A stretch of 64,000 nucleotides of DNA from Polychytrium aggregatum (GCF_025602895.1 NW_026516205.1:186001-250000); one strand, 5' to 3'; positions 10,044 through 22,400 are shown, counted from the stretch's first letter. The notes: generated by a model not told the origin, from the sequence alone. Made by a program: numbers and translations.

Positions 10044-13000
10044 ATGCATCCCAGCACCCCCGGCAGGACTGGCCCACCGTCTGCGCTCTCAAGCGTCTCT
10101 CCCGCCCAGCATCCGCACCGTCCGGTTGCAGAGACAGCACCGCCGTCCAACACCACATCTTCGCCGTCCGAGAATCATCCATCTGCCGGTCCGAATCATC
10201 ATGGCCCGCGTTCAGATCAAGACACATCGGCCCTTCATCGTCCCATGCATGCCTATGCTGCCCACCACGAGCAGCACCATACCTCCGGCCACCCCCATTT
10301 GTCCTTTCGCTCGCCCAGCCCTTACCCTCCAAGCTACCACGCCATGTCTTATTCTCACTCTCCAAACCACCCTTCTGTGATCGGCACTCATCCTCTGTAC
10401 GCTCGCCAGCCGTCTGCGCATTGGTATCCACACCCAACTCACTCGATGAGTGCTATTCCCGGCCCGTTTCATTCTGCCCATCTGTCATCGCATCCACGGG
10501 CTCGGCTTCCTCCCCAAGCGTTCATTCCCCCAATGGAGCCTCCCGCACCAGGCTATCGTTTTTGCCGATGCAACCTCTGCCGAAAATTTCCTGCTGGAGG
10601 CGATTGGCTCAGCAAATCAGCATACTATAAGCATTCAAGCAAATATGGCTACCCGGCGGGCGAATGCACCATCGTCCCGTACGGGAAACGGTCCTCAGGC
10701 TCAGCTAGTCAGAGCCAAACATCGGAGTCCGGGATCTCTGCTCCCGAATCAACCCAGAGCGATGCTGAAGGTAGCCAGCCGATTTCATCAAGCTTCAATC
10801 GTCGGACTCGTGATGACCAGCCAGCAGATCAACCCCGTAGGAAGAAGGCGAAACACCAACCAGGGCCCTCGAGGCAGCCATCTCCACCCACCGTCCCGCT
10901 CGTATCCCGCGGACACAACCCGGCCAACTCTGCCGTCACAGTGATTGACCTCGATCCAGAACAACACCATGGTTTGTGTTCTGCCTGAGAGCAGGTGTCT
11001 GTAAAATATATTCTTCTGTCGCTGACCACTCGATGTGCATCAAACCATCATCAGCTGGCCAGGTCTCGCCCTTGCACAGCAGCGCCCCGGATGGCTTTGA
11101 TGGGATGTCGCAATCTAACGACAGCTATCACCATGCTCAAGACTCCTCCATCGAAGGCGAATCAGAGCGAAGACGAAGCCTACGACGCTTTTCACGAAGA
11201 CATCGTCATACTCTGTCAATCCATCATTGACACATCCGTTCAAGGCATTCCCAATGGAGCCAGCACGATGACGACGACAATGATGAATATGACGATGGCA
11301 GTGAGATGGATCTTACGGGAATCACTGAGGAGGTTACGCCTGGCGATCTATCCTTGGTGCCACACATTCACCAAGCCCTAGTTGGACCCAGTGTCGATGA
11401 CAACAACGAGAGTCTCGTCGTGGATTGGTTGCATGATGCCAACATCAAGGCGGTTTTGGAGTCTGATTTTTCTGAGGATGCCCTTGATCTCCACGACGAC
11501 CCTAGCCTCGATATCGTTGTTGGAGGCAGCGACTCACACGAAGCTGGATCACTGTCAGTCCTGACCAGTGTACCGTCCCCGAGTGCATCATCTTCACGCG
11601 CCGTTCAGCTGCGTCCAATCGCCCCAAATGTGGTTGCCACTGAGTCGATTGGCTCCGCATCAGATGGTGAGCATCATGCCGTAATAATCGTTTCGGTCAA
11701 CGGTGAGGGAACAGCCTAACTCTCACTGTTGCCGTCTGTCCAACAGATAGCTATCTTCCGAGTTTTGGATTGGATCTGCTTGCGCTCAAGTCGCAACACC
11801 GCTTCCCAAGTTCGCTGGCGGATGAACTCATCAAGTTGCACAATCGACACCTCGGTCCCAACCAGCCAGCGGTTTCCAACTTCAAGATCCTTCGTCGAAG
11901 ATTGCACCACCTACGGAGACTGCCCCAACAAAAATATGATTGTTGCATGAATGCATGCATGGCATTCACGGTCCTGCAGAATTCGGACTACTGTACCCAT
12001 TGCAATTCCGAGCGCTACCAACCCATAAGGGCCGGCCGCAGCCGGCGAGCCCGCAAGACATTCACGTACATGTCGGTGATTTCCCGGCTAGGGGCACAAT
12101 TCCACTCGAAGGAAAAAGTTGCAGCGATGCAGTACCGCTGCTCTCGGCTAGCTGCCCCACGTAAATCCTCGTCAGTGATGATGCTCATCCACGACATGCC
12201 TTTCACATCCTCTCGATCTGTTGCGCAGATGTCATCAGCGATATCTTCGATGGCAAGTTCTACAAATCTCTCGTGGCCAAAAGATTGTTCTCCCAATCAA
12301 CTGATGTGGCGTTATCATTGACACTGGATGGATTCAGGATCTTTGAAAGGTAACGTATCCGACCCGCCAAAAACCACGACGTTTACGGCCGCTGACTGGT
12401 CATGCTTCAACAGGAATAGTTTCCGGTGCTGGCCGTTGGTGTTGGTGAATCTCAACCTCCCTCCCAGTATCCGCTACAAGAGGCAGAACTTGATTGTTAC
12501 CGGAATAACTCCAGGGCCAAGGACACCAAAGGACTTGGATTCATTCCTGGTGCCACTTGTTGAGGAGCTGAAGCAACTTGAGAGAGGTAGGCTACTTTGA
12601 GAAGCTGCGGACTTGAAAGTCGATTGGACTCAGCCCAACTCACATTCGCCTACAGGAGTCCCAATGAAGAAGATTACCCCGGATGGAAGACTTGAGGAGT
12701 TCACACTGCGAGCCCATATCATCTCGTGCACTGGCGATCTCCCTGCGATTGCCAAGGTTTCTCGGATGGGCGGCCATATGAGTCGCTATGGATGTCGGTT
12801 TTGCACCATCCGAGGCATCAAAAAGGGTGTAATGTGTTTTCCAGATACATCGACGATGAAGTTGAGAACCAAGCGACAGTTTAGAGAGGTCTACTCCTAT
12901 ATTCGCTCCAATGGTCACAAGAGGATAAACGATCAGGAGCGCGACATACGACTTGGTATGTCCTGACAACGAATCGATATGAGACTCGAATCATAGGCTG

Positions 13001-14770
13001 CGAAGCTAACTGCGATTCTGTATGTCCAAGGCATCGCGGGCTGCCCCATACTCAGCACTCTCGAGTCATTTCATCCCCGCGCTTGGTTTCCGATCGATCA
13101 TATGCACGAATTTGAAAATGTTGGCAAGAGCATGTTTCAAATATGGGTGGGCAAGAAGCCGGCTCCGGGAACCTCCACGTGGGGAAAGGACACTTGCACA
13201 AAGCTCGGTCAAGAGGCTGGACGGCTGATGACGACTATCCAGGTCCCGTCGTCGTTCGGAACCCGGCCGGACAACATCAATGACAAGTACACCACGTTCA
13301 AGTCCGAGGAGTGGAAGAATTGGATCGTCATGTACTCGCTTCCCGTGCTCAGTTGTGCCGGTCTCCCGAGCGATCATCTGTAAGCCGGCATTTCGTTGCA
13401 TTCTCAGGCCTGCAGCGATGTGCTCACCTAACCAAAACCTCTTCGCACAGGGAGGGGTGGGGTTATTTTGTCGACGCCGTACGCCTCTTGGTCCAATCCA
13501 GCATAAGGGCCGACGACCTGAACTTGGTCAAGGTCTTGATCTCCAAGTTTTATCGATACTACGTAAGGTACGGTCCCTCTGGCTGCCGAATGGAATGATT
13601 ACGGTGATCGATAGACCGTCAAGTCCAATAACATTGGTCACGCTTGATAGGCTCGTAGCGAACATTGGAGCTGGTTCGAGCGCCAGTGACGATGGAATCA
13701 AGTTGATGACGATTACATTCCACAACCTTCTCCATATCCCGGAGTGCGTGGTGATGAACGGGCCGCCGTGTTACAACTGGCAATTTTTCTTGGAGCGCTT
13801 CGGAGGATGGATCATGAAGCTGGTCAACTCTCGATCCAAGCCAATTGAAAATCTGGGAAACGAACTCAGGACAATAGAGGCCGTCAACCAGTACTACTCC
13901 GAGATGGCCCCCATAGGCGAGACATTGGAAACCCAGCAACAGGCCACGATCGGTGCTGCTGATCTTTATAATTTCACACACGGCAGCGAGACATGGACAT
14001 TCATGAAGCGATTTGGACAGATCGCGGTCGACGAATCGATTCACGACCTATTGCGGAAAGCATACGCCCAACTATTGATGGCAGCGGAGCCGTCAACTTG
14101 TCCCCGATCTGCATTTGAATTGGAACTGCAAGTCCAACGCGAAATGCCCCTGAGATCGCATCTCGAGTTCGCCGAGAGCTACTGCAACTTCAGACGAGGA
14201 GACCTGATTGTTGAAGGATCAGAGAACCCCATAACGAACAGACCCCGCGTCAACAGCTGGATTCGCGTACGTAGCTCATGAGTCCGGGCCACTGGTCCAC
14301 CCGTGTGTTCTGAGAAATCGAGCCCAGTCGGCTAACTTTCCGCACACAGGTTCGAATCTTCAGCACCACATATAGCAAGTTTGTGGTTCGATACCACCAA
14401 GCCCGGAAGTTCATCAAGCACCAGTATTGTGGAGCCACTCATCACTTTGCGTACTGTGACGTCCCGGAGGACGACCCCGAACAAGTGCACCCTGATGGCG
14501 AGTACAAGCGATGCCCCAAAACCAAGTCGATTCGATTTGGTGCTCAAACTCGATGGACAAAGGCATTCGTGGCAGTGGAGTGTATTCTCACGACGGTCTC
14601 ATGCCTGGAGCACAACGGAGGTGAGTCATGTTCTGGTTCTGACTGCAACCACGACGATGCGAACAGCTGCAAACCCTCTGGAATCACTTTCGCTCACAGA
14701 GAAGTTCATTTTCGATGATGGCAACCAAGTCGAGTACATCCGCCGCGAGACGTCGCGGGAATACATTTGA
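10044..14770 (+). mobile_element. Plavaka/tnp2-type (CACTA-like) DNA transposon, coding body
   Basis: A class II element; coordinates cover only the transposase gene because terminal inverted repeats were not found by eye. The coding chain looks whole: every segment can be joined by ordinary GT-AG introns and the conserved blocks appear in the expected order. That suggests a recent insertion. A dispersed repeat starts about 90 bases downstream (14860) and may be its 3' end or an independent insertion. No second transposase copy is present in the window. Confidence 0.75.
10044..14770 (+). CDS. Plavaka/tnp2-family transposase
   Basis: Multi-exon gene, first exon 10044-10971, last exon ending in ...YIRRETSREYI. 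The N-terminal ~190 residues are His/Pro/Ser-rich. Then comes a zinc-finger-like block (FCRCNLCRKFPAGGDW...YYKH), an acidic linker, and the tnp2 core. Core blocks in order: YCTHCNSERY and KTFTYMSVISRLGAQFHS (~11980-12115); SLTLDGFRIFE (~12318-12348); LPPSIRYKRQNLIVTGITPG (~12463-12520); ISCTGDLPAIAKVSRMGGHM and YGCRFCTIRG (~12720-12820); PIDHMHEFENVGKSMFQIW (~13093-13148); YNWQFFLERFGGWIMKLV (~13770-13830). These match the order in fungal Plavaka/KDZ-like transposases, which cut and paste DNA with a DDE nuclease. The ATG at 10044 is the first in frame; exact internal splice sites were not all verified. Confidence 0.8.
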
Positions 14771-14859
14771 GGTACTGTCACACTGACAGTCGGTCCAGGA
14801 AGAAGCGGGACTATCACTCTCTGGCATCAGCGACACAGGACTGCGGAACTTCCATAGGC

Positions 14860-15213
14860 TCCAGCGAGCAATCCATGCGATTCACTCGACCCTCTGGACA
14901 GTTCCATGATGTATCGATATCAAGACACTCGAGCACACCTGGGATGTGTTGAACTCGTTCACCGAGCACACCTGGGCGTCTCTGGTGGTGGATGAACTGC
15001 TCAAAGTGCTTGGCGAACCTGAGTCTCCGTGAGCTGGATGCATATCCCTTCCCTTGCTTTCACGAGGCGTTCCCAAAAGGCAATCACCGCCTCGGTCTCG
15101 TTGGACATGCTGTTTGGCCATGATGGCAATGAGTGGATGTGTAATCAGATTGCAGAAAAAACAACTGCCCAGGCTCAAAGCGGGGTGCCCCATTTCGGCT
15201 TGGAACGCTGTAG
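14860..15213 (+). repeat. Dispersed repeat, copy 1
   Basis: About 350 bases, from GAGCAATCCATGCGATTCACT to GGAACGCTGTAG. It is highly similar to 30333-30617 and, at its right end, to 30124-30232 in reverse. Compared with copy 2 it carries a ~34-base internal insertion that repeats GAGCACACCTGGG. No long conserved ORF is shared by the copies. It may be a MITE, a SINE or a transposon end; I could not decide. Confidence 0.85.
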
Positions 15214-15761
15214 CAGCAGTCGAAACAGCACATTGATAAATATAAAGGCCAAGCGTAACTCGAATAGACCCGAGCACCGAGGTCAGCAGGGCAGCCCTGG
15301 TCAACCACCGACCCTGCACGAAGCGAGCGCCCGGGCCAACCACCTCCCGCACAGACAGCGGCGCATGCCGAATCGGGCCTGGCGCGTTTGTCCAACATGG
15401 CAGGGACATGGGATGGCGAGACGCGAGATGCCAGCGAGGGCACACAGACAGCGCGCTGGCAGCATGTGCCGGCGGCAGCGAGAAGATGCAGCGAGAGGGC
15501 GACACAACCGCCGATTCATGGCTGTGGGCTCTCGGCCAACGCCTTTGCGGCGCTGTTGCAATCGTTCCTCGACTCGCTGCGCGGGATGTCCAATGTGTAC
15601 GCTGTCGCATCCAGCAGCCGCATTGGCCAATTACCGACGGGTGGTGCTGGCCGCGTGGCCGTTGCAGCAAACGACCAGCCAAATGCCGTGAGTCTCGCTG
15701 AGGGATGCTCGTATTTGGCGACGCTGCCGAGGGATGCTGAGGGGTGTGCTGTCGAACAACA

Positions 15762-15950
15762 GCATTGAGCAATGAGGTTGGACACTGGCGTTGAGCAATA
15801 GCGTTGAGCAGTAGTATTGAATAATAACATTGAGTAATAGCGTTGAGCAATGGTATTGAATAATAACATTGACCATCAATCCCGAACAACAGCACCGAAC
15901 AACAGCACCGAACAACAGCACCGAACAACAGCAATGCCGAACAACAGCAT
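15762..15950. repeat. Two adjoining degenerate tandem arrays
   Basis: The left half (15762-15870) is built of TTGAGCAATA-like 10-12-mers alternating with TTGAATAATAACA. The right half (15881-15950) is CGAACAACAGCAC repeated four to five times. The two units meet at 15753-15775, where CGAACAACAGCA directly precedes TTGAGCAATG, so one array probably grew next to the other from a shared seed. It is AT-richer than its surroundings. Confidence 0.85.
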
Positions 15951-16195
15951 CGAGAGCGTGCTGCCCCGCCGCTGGTTGCTGCAGAACGCAATCCGGCACT
16001 GCCCCGCCCGCTGTGTTCGGTCCCCGTCGCCGCCGATCCACGGGCGATCCATGTTTCGTCGCTTCGGCCCAGCGCCGCCTTCTCGCTGCCCCGGCTCTCG
16101 CTGCTCTCGGATGCCAACTCCATTGTCCGCTTGGTTTGTCATGGCGTGCTTGGGGATATCCCAGCACCACCACCAAGCAACATCACTTGCCGAGC

Positions 16196-16262
16196 ACCGC
16201 CAAACATCACCCAGACAGCACCCAAACAGCACCCAGACAGCACCCAGACACCCAAACAGACC
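16196..16262. repeat. Short tandem repeat (ACAGCACCCA)n
   Basis: Degenerate copies of ACAGCACCCAGAC and ACAGCACCCAAAC upstream of the cold-shock-domain gene. Non-coding as far as I can tell. Confidence 0.75.
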
Positions 16263-16959
16263 CACCGGCATCCACCGGCATTCATCAGCATCCCTCGCCG
16301 CTCCGTCCATGCGGCCTGCGGGCTGCCGCCAATGGGGGTCTCGGGCTCGGCTGCGTGTGTCCGTTTCCCGGCCCTCCTCGCCCTGCAGTCTCTGCCTCTC
16401 GCCCTGACCCGGTTTTGTCGCCCGACTGTGCCTTTCCGTCTTTCGTCCTTCTTCCTGCACCCTTTTTTTTCTTCCCTCTCTCTGCCTGTCGCTGCTCCTC
16501 CGGCCCAACCCCGTCGCTGTCGGCATACCCTTGCCATCCCTCCAGTAAGTGCATTGTCCCGCCCCGCTGGCTGCCCTTCTTCAACCACCGCTCGCCGCGA
16601 GCGCCGTATCCCTGCTCTTCAATTCCGGCTACTGCTGCTGGTCGGGGGCTGGCTTCCTGGTGTGCACTGCGACCCCCATTTGCATTCCTCCGTCACCCAG
16701 CCAGTCGCACCTTCATGCGTTACTGCCAGCACCTTGCGGCTGCCTGCCCCCATTCGCACCGCCAACACGGACGGGCTCGACCCTTGTGGCCTTTGCAGCT
16801 CCCCGCCGTTGCTTCCTCACTCTTATATATTTCCCCTCGTCCTTTGGCAGCCCAGCATCCTCGTTCCTGGCGCTCTTGTCTTCTGCTGCAGACACTCTCG
16901 CCGCTCATTAGGACGCCCCCACCCCACATCTGCCCCGTCCTACCAACGCACAAGCCGCC

Positions 16960-18280
16960 ATGGAGATAGACGAACGCCGCTACACTGGTACCGTCAAGTT
17001 CTTCAACAGCCAGAAAGGTATTCCCAGCTCCTGTTGGCCAATCAGACCGACCCGCTCTCCAACAGGCCGGGTGCTGGGGGAAGCTGGCGTCTGGACCACC
17101 GCTGGCCGGACAAGCACGGCACAGCATCAGCGGAGGGTGCATACCGCTAAACCATATCGACTCGCCCCCCCCCCAGGATACGGCTTTATTGTTCCAGTTC
17201 CTCCCATTCCCGATGACCCCGAGGGCGAAGGTTGGTTTTGTCTGCAAGCTGCATCGAGCCTCGCCGATTTCGCTCCGCCCTTGTCCGTGATTCTGCATTC
17301 TCCCTTGCGCTCATGCTTCCCTTGCTCTTTGTCGGCTCTGCCTGCCAACCACACCGGCGGTCGCGATATTCTCCTGTCGTTCCAACCCTTTGTCCCCGAT
17401 CCTACCATGCGTCTCCCTCTGCCATCTCAACGCACATTCGTAACCAACCAATCCCTCCCCGGAACCTGCCTTCAACCGCTTAGTCTTTGTTCACCATACG
17501 GCAATCATGAGTTCTTCGCGCTTCAGAAGCCTCGCAGAGGGCGAAGTCGTAAGTTCCCCCTCCCTCAGTTTCCCACAGTCGGCTGGACGATTCTGAGTTG
17601 TTAACCCGTTTGTCCTTGGTGCTTCCCCAGGTCGAGTTCCATCTGCTGCGTGGCCCCAAGGGAATGCAGGCCGCCAAAGTCACCGGCCCTGGGTTTACCA
17701 ACGTCAAGGGCGATCCGAAAGTGTATGTCCGCTGCTTCGGAGCTACACCCTCTCATCCGCACCGGCTTACGCCCAGCTGCTGCTTCCCGTCACTCATCAG
17801 TTCCACTCGCCGGCGATCCAGGTCCGGCCAGCAGTCACGAAATAGCCCGACCATTCCGCCCCCTCCCTGTAAGTCCCCGTCTCTCTCCAAGACTGGGTGC
17901 TCGTGGGAAGAGCGTGCTGTCCAGCTAACCGTTTCATTCGAACAATCGCCTCCGCAGACGACAGCTATTACTATCCTGGCCCCGGCGGATACTATATCCC
18001 TTCCTACTACTATCCCACCGTGCCGCAGATTCCACCCAACCTCTCGCCTGCCGGGTTCTCGGCTGCTCCTCCAAAGGGCTCGCCCAACACCTCCGCTCCG
18101 AGCATGATGCCCAAGACCTTCTTGCACATGGATCCTGGCCAGCCCCATAGCGGCCCCAGCAGCGAGACCTCGTCTCCCCCCATGTCCCAGGGCGGACCTC
18201 AGTACATCCCTTACAACTATGGCGTTATTGCTCCGCCCCAGTCGTATTTCAGCCCCTATCCTCCTGGAAACATTCGCTGA
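16960..18280 (+). CDS. Cold-shock-domain RNA-binding protein
   Basis: Six exons: 16960-17017, 17177-17230, 17484-17548, 17631-17722, 17801-17868 (17822 is an alternative in-frame acceptor), 17958-18280, giving about 219 residues. Residues 5-~75 form one cold-shock domain: YTGTVKFFNSQK|GYGFIVPV carries RNP1 (K-G-Y-G-F-I), and VFVHHTAI carries RNP2. These are followed by RSLAEGEV|VEFHLLRGPKGMQAAKVTGP, where VEF and QAAKVTGP are typical strand 4-5 residues. The tail (~90-219) has a short Ser/Arg segment and then a Tyr/Pro/Gly-rich low-complexity region (DDSYYYPGPGGYYIPSYYYP), of the sort that promotes RNP condensation. The likely role is mRNA binding or translational control in the cytoplasm, as for Y-box-like proteins. 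Four of five introns lie in or near the cold-shock domain. The two in-frame acceptors at exon 5 would add or remove seven Ser/Arg residues. Confidence 0.88.
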
Positions 18281-19435
18281 GGGTAGCGATGTCACCACCA
18301 CCGATGATCGGTCCATCAAGTCAGGCCCGTCCTGCAAGCGCCTCAGCCCAAATGTTTGCTCCGTGGCAGACTTAATCTCAAACTGGCATGTTCATGATGT
18401 CTTGGATTCCACCTCCCAAGCGCTCGGATGCTGCCGCCAAAAACAGTCCAGAAACCAAACTTCCACCAAACACTCGGCATCCGCTCCGCCCTTCCATTCC
18501 AATACTTTGCCCCTCGCTTCTATATCTATCTTTCACCTTCACTGCCATTCCCGTGGCTATGCTCGCCATGTTCTTCCTCCTTCGCTCTTGCCGAGGTTGA
18601 TCGCATGAGACAACCCACCGGCCGCGTTCTCCCCTCCCCCCAACTCTCTCCTTCCACCTTCAATCTTTCCTCCTTCTACTCTCACCTCCTTTCGCTCTGC
18701 CTTTGTACCTATCTCCCCCATCCCCGTGTCCTTTGTATATTGCATTCTCGTGGCCGTGGCTCGCCATATAACCCAGGCTGGCTTTCATTCATCTCCCGTT
18801 TCCCGCTTCCCCTTCCCTTCCAAACCCCTCCGCCGCTCAACACGCACTTCCTCCTCCACGGACATTCATGTTTTCTCTTTTTGGGTCAATCCATCTCTAT
18901 CCGAACATGCATGCTGTAGATTCGCACCGACTGCTCCTGTAAATCTATTGTGAATCCATCCATACATCCATCTATCCATACACCTACCCATCCACCCACC
19001 CGCCCATCCATCGCCTCTCCTCCAAACACGCACTCATCATGTATATACAGTCTTTCGAGACAGAAACGGACACCCTCTTGTTGAGGGCGCGATTGCCCTT
19101 TCCCTGTGTCACGGCTGGGGCCCATACTCTCAGTCTGTCAGTATGTGGTTGGTCTTCATGCAGATGGGTTGTGGGAAACGCTTCCACGATCGCACTCTTG
19201 GCCGGATCGGCATGTGGATTCGCACACTCGCATTCTGTGGACACAGAATGCTGTTGCCACAATCCCTCCCGGACACGCGCAGCCATGCGCAGCATCCCGT
19301 GCTCTCCTTTTTTTTGGCTGCTTGCTCCAGATTCGGGTTGCCCAAAAGCCGACACCGTCCCAGCCGTATCCGAACGTTGCAAAGCGCCGCTCCATCGATC
19401 GATCGAGTGATCAAACCCATCGCTGTATCTGCGCC
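18281..19435. other. Intergenic: cold-shock gene 3' side and UTP10 promoter
   Basis: Pyrimidine-rich, probably 3' UTR, to about 18950. It then holds a degenerate CATC/CCATCCA array at 18953-19015 and a GC-balanced stretch leading to the UTP10 ATG, with GATCGATCGATC at 19397-19407. I see no gene. Confidence 0.45.
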
Positions 19436-22400
19436 ATGTCGACCCTCCAGGCTCAGCTGAAGCAGCAGCTCCAGCACAACAGGGCAAATGTCCTCCCCCG
19501 CACCAAACCCTCGCTGCTCTTCGATCAGAAACAGGCCGGCGATATCGACCGCGACTCGCTCTTTGCGCTCGGAAAGAACGGCCTTGCCGAGCTCATTCGC
19601 CAGGATCCCGCCCGCTTCGAGTCGTTCGATGCCACCCTGTTCTCGGAGAGCCTCAAGAACCTCGACCGCACCCTCCAGGTACGCCGGGTGGCTTTGGTGC
19701 TGAATCGAGCGATTTCGTGCTGTGCGAGGCAGTCGGCCGCGGAGGGGCTGCAACGGATAATCGAATGTCTCAGCGAGATAGGCGGCCAAGCGGACCTTGC
19801 AGAGGAGCCTATGCTCGCATGTCCCGAATTCCACGAGCACACTGGCCCGAGAGTCCATTCCAATAACTCACCAGATGTGCTAATATTCTCGCCTTGTCGA
19901 TTGGCTCTATCAATCGGTCACATTCGACACACCGAACGCCTGATGTATCTGCCCATCGACACCACGAATTGAACACACTTGTCCATGCCTCGTCTCCTGT
20001 GTTGTCGTCACGAATGGTCGACAGAACAAGGAGGACAACGCCAAGCTCGACGATATCATCCACACCTTCTTGAGAAGCCTCTCTCCCTACTTTCTGCAGC
20101 AGTGCGCCCTCAAGGCTCTGGAGTGGCTCCTTCGCCGTTTCAGGTGAGCCAAGCAGCCAATGCCGAGCAGAGCCCCAATATCCTGTCATTGGCGTCGCAC
20201 CCAGACGAACGAGTGGGGCTCGAGAGGTCGATGCAAGCTGGGCGCAAACTGCCAGCCGCGATCCTGTGTCTGTGGCTATGCCAACAACCGCTCACATACC
20301 ACTTTCTCTGCCGCCCTCGTTTCGCGACGATGAAGAATTAACGAATTCAACGTCGAAGCCATCATCGAGTGCATCTTGCCGTATCATGACTCGCGCCAGT
20401 TTGGCCAGATGCTCTCGCTGCTGATCATCGAGTGAGTAGCGATGAGAAGGCATTTGTGGCAAAGGCGCTTGGATCGATGCTTTTTGCAACGTCGGCGGTT
20501 GCCATACTGACTAGACACCGGATATGACCACCACCACCACCACCACCACCCTCTTGCTGCTCCACTGTCTGGCCACTGTCCAGCCAAGACTCTCGCTGGG
20601 GCTTCCTCAAAACCGTGCAGAAGACGTCGGTGCCCATCGATCGCTCGACCTTGGTGCAGCGCTGCATCATGGATCGATCCGTTCTCGATTTTATCTGCGG
20701 AATGGTAAGCTAGCCGCCGACCAAGCGCGCGGCTGTCGACAATCTGCGATGACGACCTCCCCCACGACGCCTGCTTGGCACACTCGATTCGATTCGGCAT
20801 CCACGGCACGCTCTCATCGCATCGCCTTGGTTCTATCCGCCGCCAGGTCCTGCGCTCCATCACCTATAAGATCCCAAACCGCACGCTGTACTCGTTTTTC
20901 ACAGCGATCTCGCTGCAGTACCTGCAAGCCCTCAAGACCGTCAACGATGGCAACACGCGTATGCTTCTGACCACCGTCCTCGAGATCACCACCTTTGACT
21001 TTGACGAAGCCAATCCGCTGAGCCTCGATGTCTATGCGGCCGCCTACATGATCATCGGCCAGATCGCGGCCAAGACGCCTCTCGATACCGAGGTTCTGCT
21101 CTCGATCATCTCGGTCCTGGCCATGAACCAAGCCGCCGCTCTGGAGTATCCCTCGATTCTGTGTCTTCTCACCATCTGCGAGACGCAGCCGTCGCTCCCT
21201 CCCCTGCCCGAATCGGCCTTGCAGAGCATTGCTTCACTTGGGTACGCACTTTGATCTGTTGCACTGTCGAGCTGTTGTTCCGTCGGAGGTACATTGTTGC
21301 TGCCTCTTCATTGGTGTCTGCATAACTCACCCAGGCCATACGCCTGCAAATCAGCTCGCTTCTCGAGTACCTTGCCAAGATCCGCAAGGTTCACCGCGCC
21401 GACAAGTTTGTCATGTATCTCCTCAAGGCACTTGTTCTTTCGAAGAATGAGTGAGTACTTCCTCTGTCCACGCCACCCAACACCGCCTTCCAAAGACACC
21501 GACGTGTGTCCCGCTTGCAAGTGGCGCTAACTCTCTCGCGCACAGGTCCAACTACAAGCTGGTGGCCAGCATCCTTCTGCAGGAGACTTTCCCCCTTGCA
21601 CTCGTTGGTGATCTGTTCCGCTTGGTTTGCGAGATCTATCTCAGCGATGCCTCTATTCAGCAGCACACGGGTCGCATTGCGGGCATCTTGCACAGCAAGT
21701 ACGCCCAGGAGTTTGATCGCCTCATTGAAGCCATCTTTTCGGTAGGCTTTGGGGTCGCAAATGCATCGCCCGATGAGGTCGCTGCCCTCGCCTCCCTCAC
21801 AACGTTCTAACCTGCTCCCTCTCGGCGGCGGACTCTTGTCTTACAGGAGCTTCCCTCCAGAGATACCCCCGAGGGTGCTGAAAAGCATGCTGCCCTCTTC
21901 CGCTTCCTTTCCGAGTCGATCAAGGTATACCGTCGCTGAGCATCATTACGGCAGTGGTGGATTGAGCCATTCCGCGCGCTTCATCTGTGACCGGGGTGGA
22001 GCCCGTGCTGGTGCCGTTCGCCCACAAGCTCTCGGCATCTGCATGTCCACTCCAGACAGTTTATACCCACCTCCAACCGACGGTATCGCCTGCCGCTTTG
22101 TATAGGGTACGATCCACAAGTCCATCTCCGAGAGCACCACGTTGTTCTTCAGCCTGCAGCACAGCGAGTCCAAGGCACGTCTCCTGGCTGTCAACCACGT
22201 CAAGTCCCTGATCCGCGCTGAAGCCGATGTGGATGTCCTTCCCGAGTACATCCGTGAAGCGGTCATGGACAGACTCCGGGATGATGCGCATGATGTCGTC
22301 GCGGCCTGTCTCGCCATTCCCCATCTTGAGCTCTTCAGTGCCCAGGACCACTTTGTCGACTCGCTGGTCTATATCACCACCAACCGCCACAGCGGCCACG

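Larger units (their letters stand above)
14771..16959. other. Intergenic, repeat-rich
   Basis: Besides dispersed-repeat copy 1 and the tandem arrays listed separately, 15214-15760 and 15951-16959 show no supported gene. The ORFs in 16100-16959 are long but shift frame with the GC bias and have Pro/Ser-rich, non-protein-like composition. The last ~500 bases are pyrimidine-rich (TTTTTTTTCTTCCCTCTC near 16464) and are probably the promoter and 5' leader of the cold-shock gene. Confidence 0.5.

Noticed and set aside
14349-14362. B-box-like GGTTCGAATCT, possible tRNA gene
   Set aside because: It spans a transposase intron/exon junction, has no A box or acceptor stem at the right distance, and is explained by coding sequence.
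14860-15213. LTR or retroelement identity for the dispersed repeat
   Set aside because: No TG...CA ends, primer-binding site, polypurine tract or reverse-transcriptase remnant was seen next to any copy.
14882-16123. 413-residue minus-strand open frame
   Set aside because: It runs across the dispersed repeat and both tandem arrays; composition follows the repeats (Leu-Leu-Asn-Ala runs) and no domain is present.
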